Positions 1 through 7,648 of a DNA stretch of 13,381 bases are shown one piece after another. This DNA is from CAKSQF01 sp051867915 (GTDB lineage Bacteria; Bacillota; Clostridia; Oscillospirales; CAG-272): NCBI GenBank assembly GCA_051867915.1, contig JBJDZJ010000095.1, positions 1 to 13,381 on the forward strand, written 5' to 3'. The notes beneath the pieces are model-generated. The model made no database searches and was not told where the DNA came from. It saw only the letters and a program-made list of their open reading frames with translations. Each line of letters opens with the position of its first letter. The first letter of the stretch is position 1. A program made the translations under genes and the position numbers.

Positions 1-69
1 TCATTTGTAAATATTTTTGTTTTTTCGTCTGTCTACTTGACAGGGGGCACTTCACAATGCAACAGCCCG
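1..69. other. Window edge after the last gene; no terminator seen
   Basis: After the TGA at 70-72 the minus strand has a short CTGTC/GACAG stem (27-41) followed by an A-rich, not T-rich, stretch. This is not a rho-independent terminator for the operon. An ATG could begin at bases 2-4 on the minus strand but has no ribosome binding site. The operon probably continues outside the window. Confidence 0.4.
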
Positions 70-1809
70 TCACCTTTTCAGGATTCCGACCAGTCTGATA
101 ATCGGTCTTCGCATCGGCAGGATGCGAATCCACAGTTTTTCATAAAACTTCCAGACGCCGTTTTTCGGTGTGATTCTTTTGCCCTTTCGGACTGCGGCGA
201 TCACTTTGGCGCAGATCTGCTCCCGTTCAAGAGGACCCTCAATTTCCTTCTGGGCATCGCCCACGAAATAGTATCCGTCCTTCTTCACCCGATACAAACG
301 ATGGAGAACAAACTGTCCGTTTGCTCTTCGGTACAGGCAGATGTCTCCCTTTTTCAGTTCTCCGTCCGGTAATGACAGCAGAACGCTGTCCCGATTTCCC
401 GCCAGGAACGGAATCATACTGCTTCCGCTGATCGTAAGAGATACCTGCTTCCCCTCTTGGATGATGCCGCACAAAGTTTCAAGATAGGGGACCGTTTCCA
501 CGATCCGGACGCGGGAATGAGGGGGCGGATTCTCCGCCTTTTTGGCTTTTTTGTTCTTTTTGGAGGTCTGACCGGTTATCCCGTACATACCGAGCAGCCT
601 GATTCTCTCGTTGCCGATGTTCAGCGTCTCCGAAACGCCCTGACTGCGATCCTTCCGGCTTTCCTTGAGATAGGCAAATCCCCGCTGAATCCATGCCACC
701 GGCAAAAGTATCGGGTGCGAGCGGACATATGAATAGCGTTTTTTCATATAGGACGCCGGCGGAAACAGGGTGTGCAGCATCGAATGCCTTCCCTCGGTCA
801 CGGCACCCAGCGTCATATTGGCGCTGTGCAGGCGGGACATAGTGGACTTTCCGAAAACACCCGCCTTCAGAATGTCGTCAAGCAGAGGGTCGCTGTCCAC
901 CGTCACGCCGTCAAACAGGTGAAGGTAGTCTTGCGGCATTCCGTCCTCCGGACACAGCCATTTTACGATAATATCGGTGATGGCGGCGACAAACGGAAGC
1001 AGTCCCGACTGATCGAGACAGTCTTTGAATCGGGGATAGTTGATCCGATCGCCGTAGGCTCGGATGAACAGCATAATGTCGCAAAGCTGACGGATGCCCA
1101 CGCCCGAATGAACCAGATGCTCCAGACAGTGACCGATCAGAAAAATCAGGTGATCGGTGGGATCCATGGTGGAAACGGGCATCCCGTCCACCATGGTCTC
1201 GGTTTTTCTGATAAAAATATCCTGCAAAAAACAGTTTATCGTGCGAAATGCGTGATTTTCCACACCGAAAAGCGGTAGTGTGTGAATTTCCAGAACAAAT
1301 CCAGAATCATCGCCCACCTTTACCACGCCGTCCTCCTGCTCATAAGGGGCAGTTTGCATTCCCAGCCCCTTCATGAGGGTCAGCAGTTTATCCAGATCGG
1401 AGGGCAGGACCACCAGATCTTCATCAGCCGAAAAACGCAGATCGGGCGTAGGATAGATTGAACGGCAGATCATGCCCTTTATCAAAAGGCAGTCGATCCC
1501 CGCCTCCCGGATCGCTCCGAGAACATACATCAGCCTTTGGGTTTTCCGACATTGCAGTGCCGCCATAGCGAAGGATTCTCTGCGGATATAGGATGAGAGT
1601 TCGGCAGGCAGTTCCAAAAAGGCAGGAGTCTTCCCCACCCGATCGTAAATCAGAGGGAGAACCGAATGGGTACTGCCAAGCTCGGTCAGCGACCGCCAGA
1701 ACTTCTCCCGCTCGGCAGGGTCGCTTTCTTCGAGCAGATCCTGATTGATCGGAAGATCATTGACTGCACAGCGAAGCAGGTGCAGAAAGACCTCTTCCGG
1801 CTTATTCAC
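70..1809 (-). CDS. Fusion of NTP_transf_5-type nucleotidyltransferase and Ser/His S26-type signal peptidase
   Basis: 579 residues from a GTG at 1809. Residues about 1-400 match the uncharacterised nucleotidyltransferase family (NTP_transf_5 type): IKGMICRSIYP (110-120), the acidic pair D129/D131 in SADEDLVV and a third acid E174 in EIH. A Lys/Pro-rich linker (416-431) leads to an S24/S26-type peptidase at about 434-545. It has SGSSMIP (461-467, Ser464 the expected nucleophile) and VLHR with His503, the Ser/His layout of SipW/Sec11 enzymes rather than the Ser/Lys of LepB. A basic, amphipathic tail ends the protein. Nucleotidyltransferases of this group and separate S24/S26 peptidases occur in polysaccharide and in lasso/HPr-kinase-related peptide loci; as a single chain I do not recognise it. 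AGGA lies 8 nt before the GTG, whose codon overlaps the kinase stop (GTGAATAA). An ATG at 1917 would push the start through the kinase repeat. Substrate unknown. Confidence 0.8.
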   Translation of the reverse strand: MNKPEEVFLHLLRCAVNDLPINQDLLEESDPAEREKFWRSLTELGSTHSVLPLIYDRVGKTPAFLELPAELSSYIRRESFAMAALQCRKTQRLMYVLGAIREAGIDCLLIKGMICRSIYPTPDLRFSADEDLVVLPSDLDKLLTLMKGLGMQTAPYEQEDGVVKVGDDSGFVLEIHTLPLFGVENHAFRTINCFLQDIFIRKTETMVDGMPVSTMDPTDHLIFLIGHCLEHLVHSGVGIRQLCDIMLFIRAYGDRINYPRFKDCLDQSGLLPFVAAITDIIVKWLCPEDGMPQDYLHLFDGVTVDSDPLLDDILKAGVFGKSTMSRLHSANMTLGAVTEGRHSMLHTLFPPASYMKKRYSYVRSHPILLPVAWIQRGFAYLKESRKDRSQGVSETLNIGNERIRLLGMYGITGQTSKKNKKAKKAENPPPHSRVRIVETVPYLETLCGIIQEGKQVSLTISGSSMIPFLAGNRDSVLLSLPDGELKKGDICLYRRANGQFVLHRLYRVKKDGYYFVGDAQKEIEGPLEREQICAKVIAAVRKGKRITPKNGVWKFYEKLWIRILPMRRPIIRLVGILKR

Positions 1810-3262
1810 GGCTCTTGTCCTGTTTTCCGTAACCGTATCCATATCCGTATCCATATCCATATCCGTACCGATTGTAGGAGCCGTATCCGTAGTAATAGTC
1901 ATTGGAACCGGCGGCAAAATGATGCTTTGCCATGTTCAGAACGCATCCCATATGCCGGATTCCGCTGTCTGCATAGCGATCCAGAGCGTCGATGATATGG
2001 GAGGTGCGGACATAGTCCTGACGGATGACATAAAGCAGTCCGTCCATATGCTCCGCCAGCGAAAGGGATTCCGAAACCACGCCGCAAGGAGGGGTATCTA
2101 CGATGATATAATCATAGTTTTCCCTCTGATCAGCCAGCAGTTTTTCCATAAAGCGGGATGCCACCAGCTCCGAAGCGTCGCTGTTGAAGCGCTCCTCTAT
2201 CAGGACATCCAGACAGTCATTGTCATGAATCAAAGCGTCGGCAATATCGGCATGACCCCTGATTACCTCCGAAATGGGGACTTTGCACTCGGTATAGCCC
2301 AGCGTCTGCATCAGCGACGGATTGCGCAGATCGCAATCAATCAGCAGGACCCGATAGGAGTGGTTGGACAGGGTCAGCGCCAGATTGGCTGCCACGGTAG
2401 TCTTTCCCTCTCCCGGAACGGTGGAAGTGACCATGACGGTTTTGATCCCGTATTTGCGCGCCTGATGCACGACGGTGTTTCGCATGGAGCTGACCGACTC
2501 ATAAAATCCGGCGTTCATCGCCTGATCCTTGATACAAAGGGCGCTGTCCCTCATCTTCCGGGTCCGATGAACCAGCGGAAGCACCGAACAGTCCGCACCG
2601 CCCAGCTTCTTCTCCACATCCTCGGGACTGACGATGGTGGAGCTCAGAAGAGCCTTTGCCACGATCAGCAATAATCCCAAAACTGCACCGACAACCGCCC
2701 ATTTTTTGACGCTTCCCCAAATATTTGCCTGATTGATCGGTTCAGTGGGCAGAGTAGGAGAAATAACAAGCTTCAAAGTGGTCTTTCCCACGACATATTC
2801 GGCGATGGCAGGATAATTTTCTACAACCGAACAGAGAATCCGGTAGGCATCCTCCGCATTTTGCGATCTTGCCGTGACGGTCAGAAGGTTGGTGTTTTCC
2901 AGCACGCTGACCGACACCGTACCGGGCAGAATGCTGACGCCCAGATCCTTGCACACCAGCGAAGTCAGTTCACCGGTGGTCAGAATATGGGGAAAGGATG
3001 CCGCAAGCTGACGGGCGGTCGATTTTCCGTAGTAACTGCCGTACATTCCGTCGATTTCCACCGTATAAGAGGCGGACGCCTGATAGATCGGAGTATAACC
3101 GGTTTTGGCACGAATTCCGCCAAAGGCACCCAGAAGAAGAGCCAGTATCAGAATCAGCCACCAGAGTCTTTTCAGCGCTTTGAGAAAGTAGTATATAATC
3201 CGACTCAGATCCAGCTTTTGGACCTTACTGCTGTTTTCATTTTCACTAGGTTGTGCGTTCAC
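1802..3262 (-). CDS. Single-chain Wzz/BY-type tyrosine kinase with Tyr-Gly tail
   Basis: 486 residues with a GTG start at 3262. GGGAGGA lies about 9 nt upstream, and the GTG overlaps the stop of the first kinase (GTGA), so translation should be coupled. Transmembrane segments lie at about 33-50 and 188-205, with a Wzz domain between and PTLPTEP (169-175) before the second. The kinase part has a canonical Walker A TSTVPGEGKTT (279-289), Walker A' LLIDCDLR (306-313) and Walker B YIIVDTPP (385-392). The tail at 456-478 has twelve tyrosines, ending in a run of alternating Tyr and Gly. Unlike the first kinase, its Walker A' arginine is intact, so it is the better candidate for the active enzyme. 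The two are clearly different in sequence throughout, which argues against recent duplication. The pair is expected to set chain length and export in response to the PHP phosphatase. Confidence 0.93.
   Translation of the reverse strand: MNAQPSENENSSKVQKLDLSRIIYYFLKALKRLWWLILILALLLGAFGGIRAKTGYTPIYQASASYTVEIDGMYGSYYGKSTARQLAASFPHILTTGELTSLVCKDLGVSILPGTVSVSVLENTNLLTVTARSQNAEDAYRILCSVVENYPAIAEYVVGKTTLKLVISPTLPTEPINQANIWGSVKKWAVVGAVLGLLLIVAKALLSSTIVSPEDVEKKLGGADCSVLPLVHRTRKMRDSALCIKDQAMNAGFYESVSSMRNTVVHQARKYGIKTVMVTSTVPGEGKTTVAANLALTLSNHSYRVLLIDCDLRNPSLMQTLGYTECKVPISEVIRGHADIADALIHDNDCLDVLIEERFNSDASELVASRFMEKLLADQRENYDYIIVDTPPCGVVSESLSLAEHMDGLLYVIRQDYVRTSHIIDALDRYADSGIRHMGCVLNMAKHHFAAGSNDYYYGYGSYNRYGYGYGYGYGYGYGKQDKSRE
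1810..1821 (-). promoter_or_regulatory. Ribosome binding site that sets the GTG start of the fusion gene
   Basis: AGGA on the minus strand (1818-1821) lies 8 nt before GTG at 1807-1809. The GTG overlaps the upstream TAA (1802-1804) in the arrangement GTGAATAA. This favours a coupled restart here over the ATG at 1917, which would read the tyrosine repeat in another frame. Confidence 0.6.
1827..1868. repeat. 6-bp tandem repeat encoding the Tyr-Gly tail
   Basis: Seven consecutive hexamers of the form cc(g/a)ta(a/t/c) lie here, with ccgtat and ccatat alternating. On the minus strand they encode alternating Gly and Tyr at the end of the second kinase. The unit length is a multiple of three, so copy-number change would keep the frame. 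The second codon frame of the same DNA reads as Met/Thr-Asp repeats and is not expected to be translated. Confidence 0.82.
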
Positions 3263-4788
3263 CGGTCGGTTCCTCCCTTCTCTTCGGTATCTGTTTTACT
3301 GTCATTCTCATCATCGGATGAGGTCTCATTGGACGCCCCTGCTGAATAGACGCCGTAACGGCTGTACCGTCCGTACTTTCCGTATTTGCCGTACTTTCCG
3401 TACCTTCCGTATTTTCCGTATCCGTAAGAATCAACGGGAATCTGAGAGGCGGTAAAGCGTTCGCCGTTGTATACACAGCCGATGAAATTCGCAGTACATC
3501 CCTTCAGCGCCTCCACCGACGCACTGATGCGCTCTTCGGACTCGACATTTTCACGGACCACCAGCATGGAAGCATCCATAAGATCGGAAAGCTCAAGGGC
3601 ATCGGACACCAAAACCATGGGCGAGGTATCCACAATCACAAAATCTGCCTGAGTCCTGATATATTCAAGGACGGGAGCCATCATCTTGCTGACGGGGATT
3701 CGGCTGTTCTTCTCTTTTGCCCCATCTCTTACCATCAGAATAAGTCCGGTTTTGGGATCGGTTTTCAGCGACAGATTCCGACAGTCGCCCTTTGCCGCAA
3801 TAAAATCGTCCAGACAATTGATTTCGGAAGCCTTTCTTTGCAGGATGCGATTCTGAGAGGGATTCCACATATCACAGTCGATCAGTGCAACCTTGTATTT
3901 CTTTTGCGCCAGCGACAGAGCGAGGTTTGCCGCCACGGTGGATTTTCCTTCATTTGCCATGGAGGAGGTCACCATGAACACCGAATACCCCTTGCTCTTT
4001 TTGGCGCTCTCCACCTTGGATCGCAGAGCCTTGATCGCCTCCACATAGCCGGTGGACCTTCCGGGATCGGTCAGAAGAATGGCATTCTTCCTCCGTCTGA
4101 ACAGGCGGCGCCATGTCCATTGCTCGGATTCATAGGGCAATGTGGCAAGCAAAGCGGTGTTCAAACGGTTTTGCAGGACCTTTGCATTCTTTACGCCGTT
4201 GCTGAAAAATGACAGGGCTCCGATTATCAGGGCAAAGGCGAGCACGCCCACAATCGCCGCCTTTTTGGCAATTCCTGCGGCATTCAGCGGATTATCCGGA
4301 TATGTCGGCACACTGGCAGGGGCATATACGGTCAGAACGGCATCGTCTGCCACGGCGGAATAGATGGTAGTATAGTTGTTCAGAACCGCTTTCATCACCA
4401 AAAAGGCTTCTCTGGGTGAAGATGCGGTGGCTGACAGAACCAGCAGATTGGTTTCCGTAATGACCCGGGTATTGATTTCGCCCGGAACGCTTTCCCATCC
4501 GGTATCCAGAAGGATCAGCTTTTCCAGTTCACTGCTTTGCAGTACCAGATCCAGGACTTCCACTAAGCTCTGTGCCGTACTCAGATTGGTATAGGCATTG
4601 GATGTGCTTTCCCGTGAGGTCACAATAAAGGTCACACGGGTGGTATACTTCGGCTTATAGCACTCATTGGCAATCACGAATGTACAGCTTCCCACCAATA
4701 TGCCGCCCAGAAGCACCAGCAGGATATGCTTCAGCACATCCATCGCCGCATAAAAGAGGTTTTTTACGGTATTGTTATTTTCTTGCAT
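3259..4788 (-). CDS. Single-chain Wzz/BY-type tyrosine kinase with Gly-Lys-Tyr tail
   Basis: 509 residues. Transmembrane segments at about 21-41 and 178-197 flank an extracellular Wzz domain, with a proline-rich stretch (PTYPDNP, 161-167) before the second. The cytoplasmic kinase part has EAIKALRSKVE (250-260), Walker A TSSMANEGKST (274-284), Walker A' LIDCDMW (302-308) and Walker B FVIVDTSP (383-390). The Walker A' arginine usual in BY-kinases is tryptophan (W308). The tail at 455-481 has ten tyrosines, mostly as GKY/GRY triplets, and then an acidic, Ser/Thr-rich end. Family role: polysaccharide co-polymerase controlled by autophosphorylation. Firmicutes usually split this into CpsC plus CpsD; here it is fused. 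The ATG at 4788 follows GGGGAT at loose spacing. Its TGA overlaps the GTG start of the second kinase by 4 nt (GTGA). Confidence 0.92.
   Translation of the reverse strand: MQENNNTVKNLFYAAMDVLKHILLVLLGGILVGSCTFVIANECYKPKYTTRVTFIVTSRESTSNAYTNLSTAQSLVEVLDLVLQSSELEKLILLDTGWESVPGEINTRVITETNLLVLSATASSPREAFLVMKAVLNNYTTIYSAVADDAVLTVYAPASVPTYPDNPLNAAGIAKKAAIVGVLAFALIIGALSFFSNGVKNAKVLQNRLNTALLATLPYESEQWTWRRLFRRRKNAILLTDPGRSTGYVEAIKALRSKVESAKKSKGYSVFMVTSSMANEGKSTVAANLALSLAQKKYKVALIDCDMWNPSQNRILQRKASEINCLDDFIAAKGDCRNLSLKTDPKTGLILMVRDGAKEKNSRIPVSKMMAPVLEYIRTQADFVIVDTSPMVLVSDALELSDLMDASMLVVRENVESEERISASVEALKGCTANFIGCVYNGERFTASQIPVDSYGYGKYGRYGKYGKYGKYGRYSRYGVYSAGASNETSSDDENDSKTDTEEKGGTDR
3371..3420. repeat. 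9-bp tandem repeat encoding the Gly-Lys-Tyr tail
   Basis: Five consecutive 9-base units of the form ccgta(c/t)(t/c)t(t/g) run from 3371 to 3415. They are followed by a partial unit, and degenerate copies lie on both sides. Read on the minus strand each unit encodes Gly-Lys-Tyr or a close variant. Gain or loss of a unit keeps the frame and changes the number of tyrosines by one. Confidence 0.8.
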
Positions 4789-4805
4789 ACGAAATCCATC
4801 CCCTT

Positions 4806-5630
4806 TCAGCGTACGACGACCGTCAGATAGACATTGCCTTCATATCCCAGACTGTTGGTGACGGAATAGGAAACAATGTAACTGCCCGGGACATCGGTGT
4901 TCACGGATGACACCGCCGTTGCCGTCAGAGTTTCACCGGGTACGCCCGATTCCACGGATGTCACATAGGTCATCGGATCAAAGGAACTTCCCTTGTTCAC
5001 ATAGGTCAGATATTCGGACAGTACAATGACGGGAACCGATTTGGCGGTTCTGGCAAGGGTCAGATAAACCGGTACGGTCTGGAGATCGCCTGCCGAATTG
5101 GTTACTGAAAACTGCACCTCATACATACCGGTATAGGTGTCCAGCAGTTCGTACCCGGTAATGGACACCCGATAGGAGATGTCGCCGTCCATGACATCGG
5201 AAGCACTGACCATAGACAGAATGGTTTTGTCGTCCCACACCGTGAAGGACAGGGGTCCGGACAGTTGAAAAGTTGGGGACCGATAATCGGTATAGGCGAT
5301 TTTTCGGGTGGCTCTTGCCACATGATTATCGTTATCAAAGGCGGCATAGGTAACCGTGCGGAAGCCGTCTTCGTCAAACACCGATACCGATTCCACCACG
5401 ATGGAATTGCTGACATCTCCGTCCTCGGGATCCCATGCGCTCACGCCTTCCAGCAGTGCCGCCTCATCAGAGGTCGCCGACACATACAGCAGATCGCTGT
5501 CTATCCCGATCTCCGGCGGCTGATTGGCATTCTGCTTCCGAAGCACCATGCAATAGAGTCCGAATGTAACCACTGCCAAAAACAGCAGTACATACAGAAG
5601 TATTCTGATTTTTTTCATGCGTATGACCAT
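4806..5630 (-). CDS. Membrane-anchored protein with three Ig-like (DUF5011-like) domains
   Basis: 274 residues if started at the ATG at 5630. An ATG at 5618 with MKKIRILL and one at 5669 are alternatives; AGAAAGAAAGG lies just before 5630. A single hydrophobic segment at 8-29 is preceded by basic residues. There is no clear AxA cleavage site after it, so I read it as an uncleaved anchor with the rest outside. The rest is all beta-rich in three repeats, about 37-114, 118-194 and 198-273. Two repeats contain the DxxDGD type signature (DPEDGDVS near 67-74, DVMDGDIS near 145-152), typical of DUF5011/HYR-like bacterial Ig domains. There is no C-terminal sorting motif. No enzymatic motif is seen. 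Lying between the dehydratase and the kinases, it may bind polymer or scaffold the export apparatus (inference). It ends 17 nt before the first kinase. Confidence 0.8.
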   Translation of the reverse strand: MVIRMKKIRILLYVLLFLAVVTFGLYCMVLRKQNANQPPEIGIDSDLLYVSATSDEAALLEGVSAWDPEDGDVSNSIVVESVSVFDEDGFRTVTYAAFDNDNHVARATRKIAYTDYRSPTFQLSGPLSFTVWDDKTILSMVSASDVMDGDISYRVSITGYELLDTYTGMYEVQFSVTNSAGDLQTVPVYLTLARTAKSVPVIVLSEYLTYVNKGSSFDPMTYVTSVESGVPGETLTATAVSSVNTDVPGSYIVSYSVTNSLGYEGNVYLTVVVR

Positions 5631-5680
5631 GCCTTTCTTTCTATCCGGAAGTTTTACTCCGACTGCCAAGCCGCAAAACT

Positions 5681-5713
5681 ACCGGTCTGATAAAGTCTCC
5701 GGTTTTTCAGACT
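5681..5713 (-). other. Overlapping inverted repeats in the 97-nt gap after the dehydratase gene
   Basis: The gap 5631-5727 is the longest inside the operon. It holds three mutually overlapping inverted repeats: ACCGG/CCGGT (5681-5685 with 5699-5703), GTCTGA/TCAGAC (5685-5690 with 5707-5712) and AGTCT/AGACT (5694-5698 with 5709-5713). They cannot all form together. None ends in a T-run on the minus strand, so it is not a standard terminator. It may be an RNA processing or mRNA-stability element; the function is unknown. Confidence 0.35.
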
Positions 5714-5727
5714 ATAAATTGCCCTTC

Positions 5728-7605
5728 TTATTTTACACAGGCTTCTGCGCCGTCCGGGATTCCCTGATAGGTGGGAACCGTCCGCTTGATCTGGGGTCTG
5801 ATGTCGCTGGACTCGTCCTGACAAAGCAGATCCAGCATTTTCAGGTTCTCACAGAACTCGGATTCGTCAAAATTCAGAGGATGACCGATAAAAATAGCAT
5901 TATTGGGGGTTTTCTTGATTCCCTCTTCTGCCATAAGCAGTTCCTCATACAGCTTTTCGCCGGGACGAAGTCCCGTATATTCAATCTTGATGTCCACATC
6001 GGGTACAAAACCGGACAGCGAGATCATCTGTCTTGCCATATCGTCGATCTTCACAGGCTTGCCCATATCCAGAACAAAGATCTCCCCGCCTTCGGCGAAG
6101 GTTCCCGCCTCCAGAATCAAAGATACCGCTTCCGGTATGGTCATAAAATAGCGGATCATATTCTTATCGGTGACAGTCACCGGTCCGCCCGCCTCAATCT
6201 GCTTTTTGAAGAGCGGAATGACAGAACCGTTGGAACCGAGGACATTGCCGAACCGTACCGCAACATAGTCTGTCTCGGAATGATTGTTCATCATCTGAAC
6301 GATCATTTCACACATCCGCTTGGATGCGCCCATGACATTGGTGGGATTGACCGCTTTGTCGGTGGAAATCAACAGCATCCGCTCGACAGCATACCGATCG
6401 CAGGCTTTTGCCACTTTGTATGTACCGAACACATTGTTCTTGATCGCCTCATGGGGGCTGTCCTCCATCAGGGGAACATGCTTATGAGCGGCGGCATGGA
6501 ACACCAGCTGAGGACGGTACTGTTCAAATATGGCATTCAGTCGGTCCTCGTCTCTGACAGAGCCGATCAGCACCTCCAGATGAAGATTCGGCTGTTTGCG
6601 GATCAGTTCCTGCTGGATGGCATAGGCGTTGTTTTCGTAAATATCAAAGATAATCAGGCATTTCGGATCATAGGTCGCAATCTGGCGGCAGAGCTCACTT
6701 CCGATGGAGCCGCCTCCTCCGGTAACCAGCACCACTTTGCCGACGATGGATTCCCGGATTCCGGTCATATCAATGGTAATCGGGTCTCTTGCCAAAAGAT
6801 CCTCCACCTGAACCTTCCGGAACTGGCTGAGATGCACCTGTCCGCTGGAAATCTGGGTCAGAGACGGCAGAACCTTCACCACTTTTCCGGTCCGACCGGC
6901 AATGTCCAGAACCTTCTTCCTCTCGCCAAGCGTCATGGAAGGTATTGCAAAGAAGATCTCATCTATCTTGTAGGTTTCTGCCAGATTGACAATGTCTTCC
7001 CTGCCGCCGACCACTTTTACGCCGTTGAGAAAGGTTCCCCATTTGCGGCGGTTGTCGTCAATAAAGCAAACCGCCTTGTTATCCGAATCCGGGTTGGTCT
7101 GCATTTCCTTCAGAACCATGGCACCCGCCTGACCGGCGCCGATAATCATGGTTCGTTTCTTATTCAGATGCTTTCGCCGGATACGGCGGATGTAACGATA
7201 GCTGAATCGGGCCAATCCGGTCGTCAGTCCCAGAAACAGTGTGAAAAGTATGCTGAAACTTCTGGGAAGAGGCAGATTGAATATATGCGCAAGAAAGACC
7301 TGCGCAAATCCCGTCACTACCGAAGCCGCGGCGACTTTTGCAAATTCCCTCGGTCCGGCATAATCCCACAGGCTGTTATAGAGGTCGAATACATAGAAGA
7401 TCGCCAGCGCAATTACAGTACCAAAAGGCGCGATCTTCTCAATTGAAAGAAGGAAACCGCTACCCCTCAGTTCCGTCAGATTGAATTCAAAACGAATCAA
7501 CAAGGCAAGAACAGACGACAGATTGAAAAAAATAATATCCACCAATAGGAGTCCCAGAACTCGGATCAGCTTGGCAGTGTTTATTTTTCGGGCAATTTTT
7601 TCCAT
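5728..7605 (-). CDS. capD: CapD/PglF/WbpM-type membrane UDP-HexNAc 4,6-dehydratase
   Basis: 625 residues from the ATG at 7605. AAAAAGGAA lies 7 nt upstream, while the earlier in-frame ATG at 7638 has no good site. Membrane segments lie near 13-37, 60-77, 91-109 and 115-133. A first Rossmann domain (IIGAGQAG, 154-161) resembles a CoA-binding/sugar-sensing fold. The second is the SDR catalytic domain, with TGGGGSIGSE at 295-304, STDKAVNPT at 414-422 and MGASKR at 425-430. Met425 with Lys429 replaces the usual Tyr-x3-Lys; this Met is also known in WbpM, so the enzyme should still be active. The family makes UDP-2-acetamido-4-keto-2,6-dideoxyhexose from UDP-GlcNAc, a precursor of QuiNAc, FucNAc or bacillosamine-type sugars. 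The exact product cannot be told. A 97-nt gap follows before the next gene. Confidence 0.93.
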   Translation of the reverse strand: MEKIARKINTAKLIRVLGLLLVDIIFFNLSSVLALLIRFEFNLTELRGSGFLLSIEKIAPFGTVIALAIFYVFDLYNSLWDYAGPREFAKVAAASVVTGFAQVFLAHIFNLPLPRSFSILFTLFLGLTTGLARFSYRYIRRIRRKHLNKKRTMIIGAGQAGAMVLKEMQTNPDSDNKAVCFIDDNRRKWGTFLNGVKVVGGREDIVNLAETYKIDEIFFAIPSMTLGERKKVLDIAGRTGKVVKVLPSLTQISSGQVHLSQFRKVQVEDLLARDPITIDMTGIRESIVGKVVLVTGGGGSIGSELCRQIATYDPKCLIIFDIYENNAYAIQQELIRKQPNLHLEVLIGSVRDEDRLNAIFEQYRPQLVFHAAAHKHVPLMEDSPHEAIKNNVFGTYKVAKACDRYAVERMLLISTDKAVNPTNVMGASKRMCEMIVQMMNNHSETDYVAVRFGNVLGSNGSVIPLFKKQIEAGGPVTVTDKNMIRYFMTIPEAVSLILEAGTFAEGGEIFVLDMGKPVKIDDMARQMISLSGFVPDVDIKIEYTGLRPGEKLYEELLMAEEGIKKTPNNAIFIGHPLNFDESEFCENLKMLDLLCQDESSDIRPQIKRTVPTYQGIPDGAEACVK

Positions 7606-7648
7606 TTCAAATTCCTTTTTATCTTCATTTATTTTCAACTATGCCCTA

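Noticed and set aside
1745..2674. 309-residue open frame on the plus strand
   Set aside because: It is antisense to the second kinase and to the start of the fusion gene and has no recognisable domain. It is an effect of codon bias on the minus strand.
5617..7446. 609-residue open frame on the plus strand
   Set aside because: It lies antisense to the dehydratase gene, is rich in His and Gln with no family motif, and has no ribosome binding site. The minus-strand gene has clear SDR motifs.
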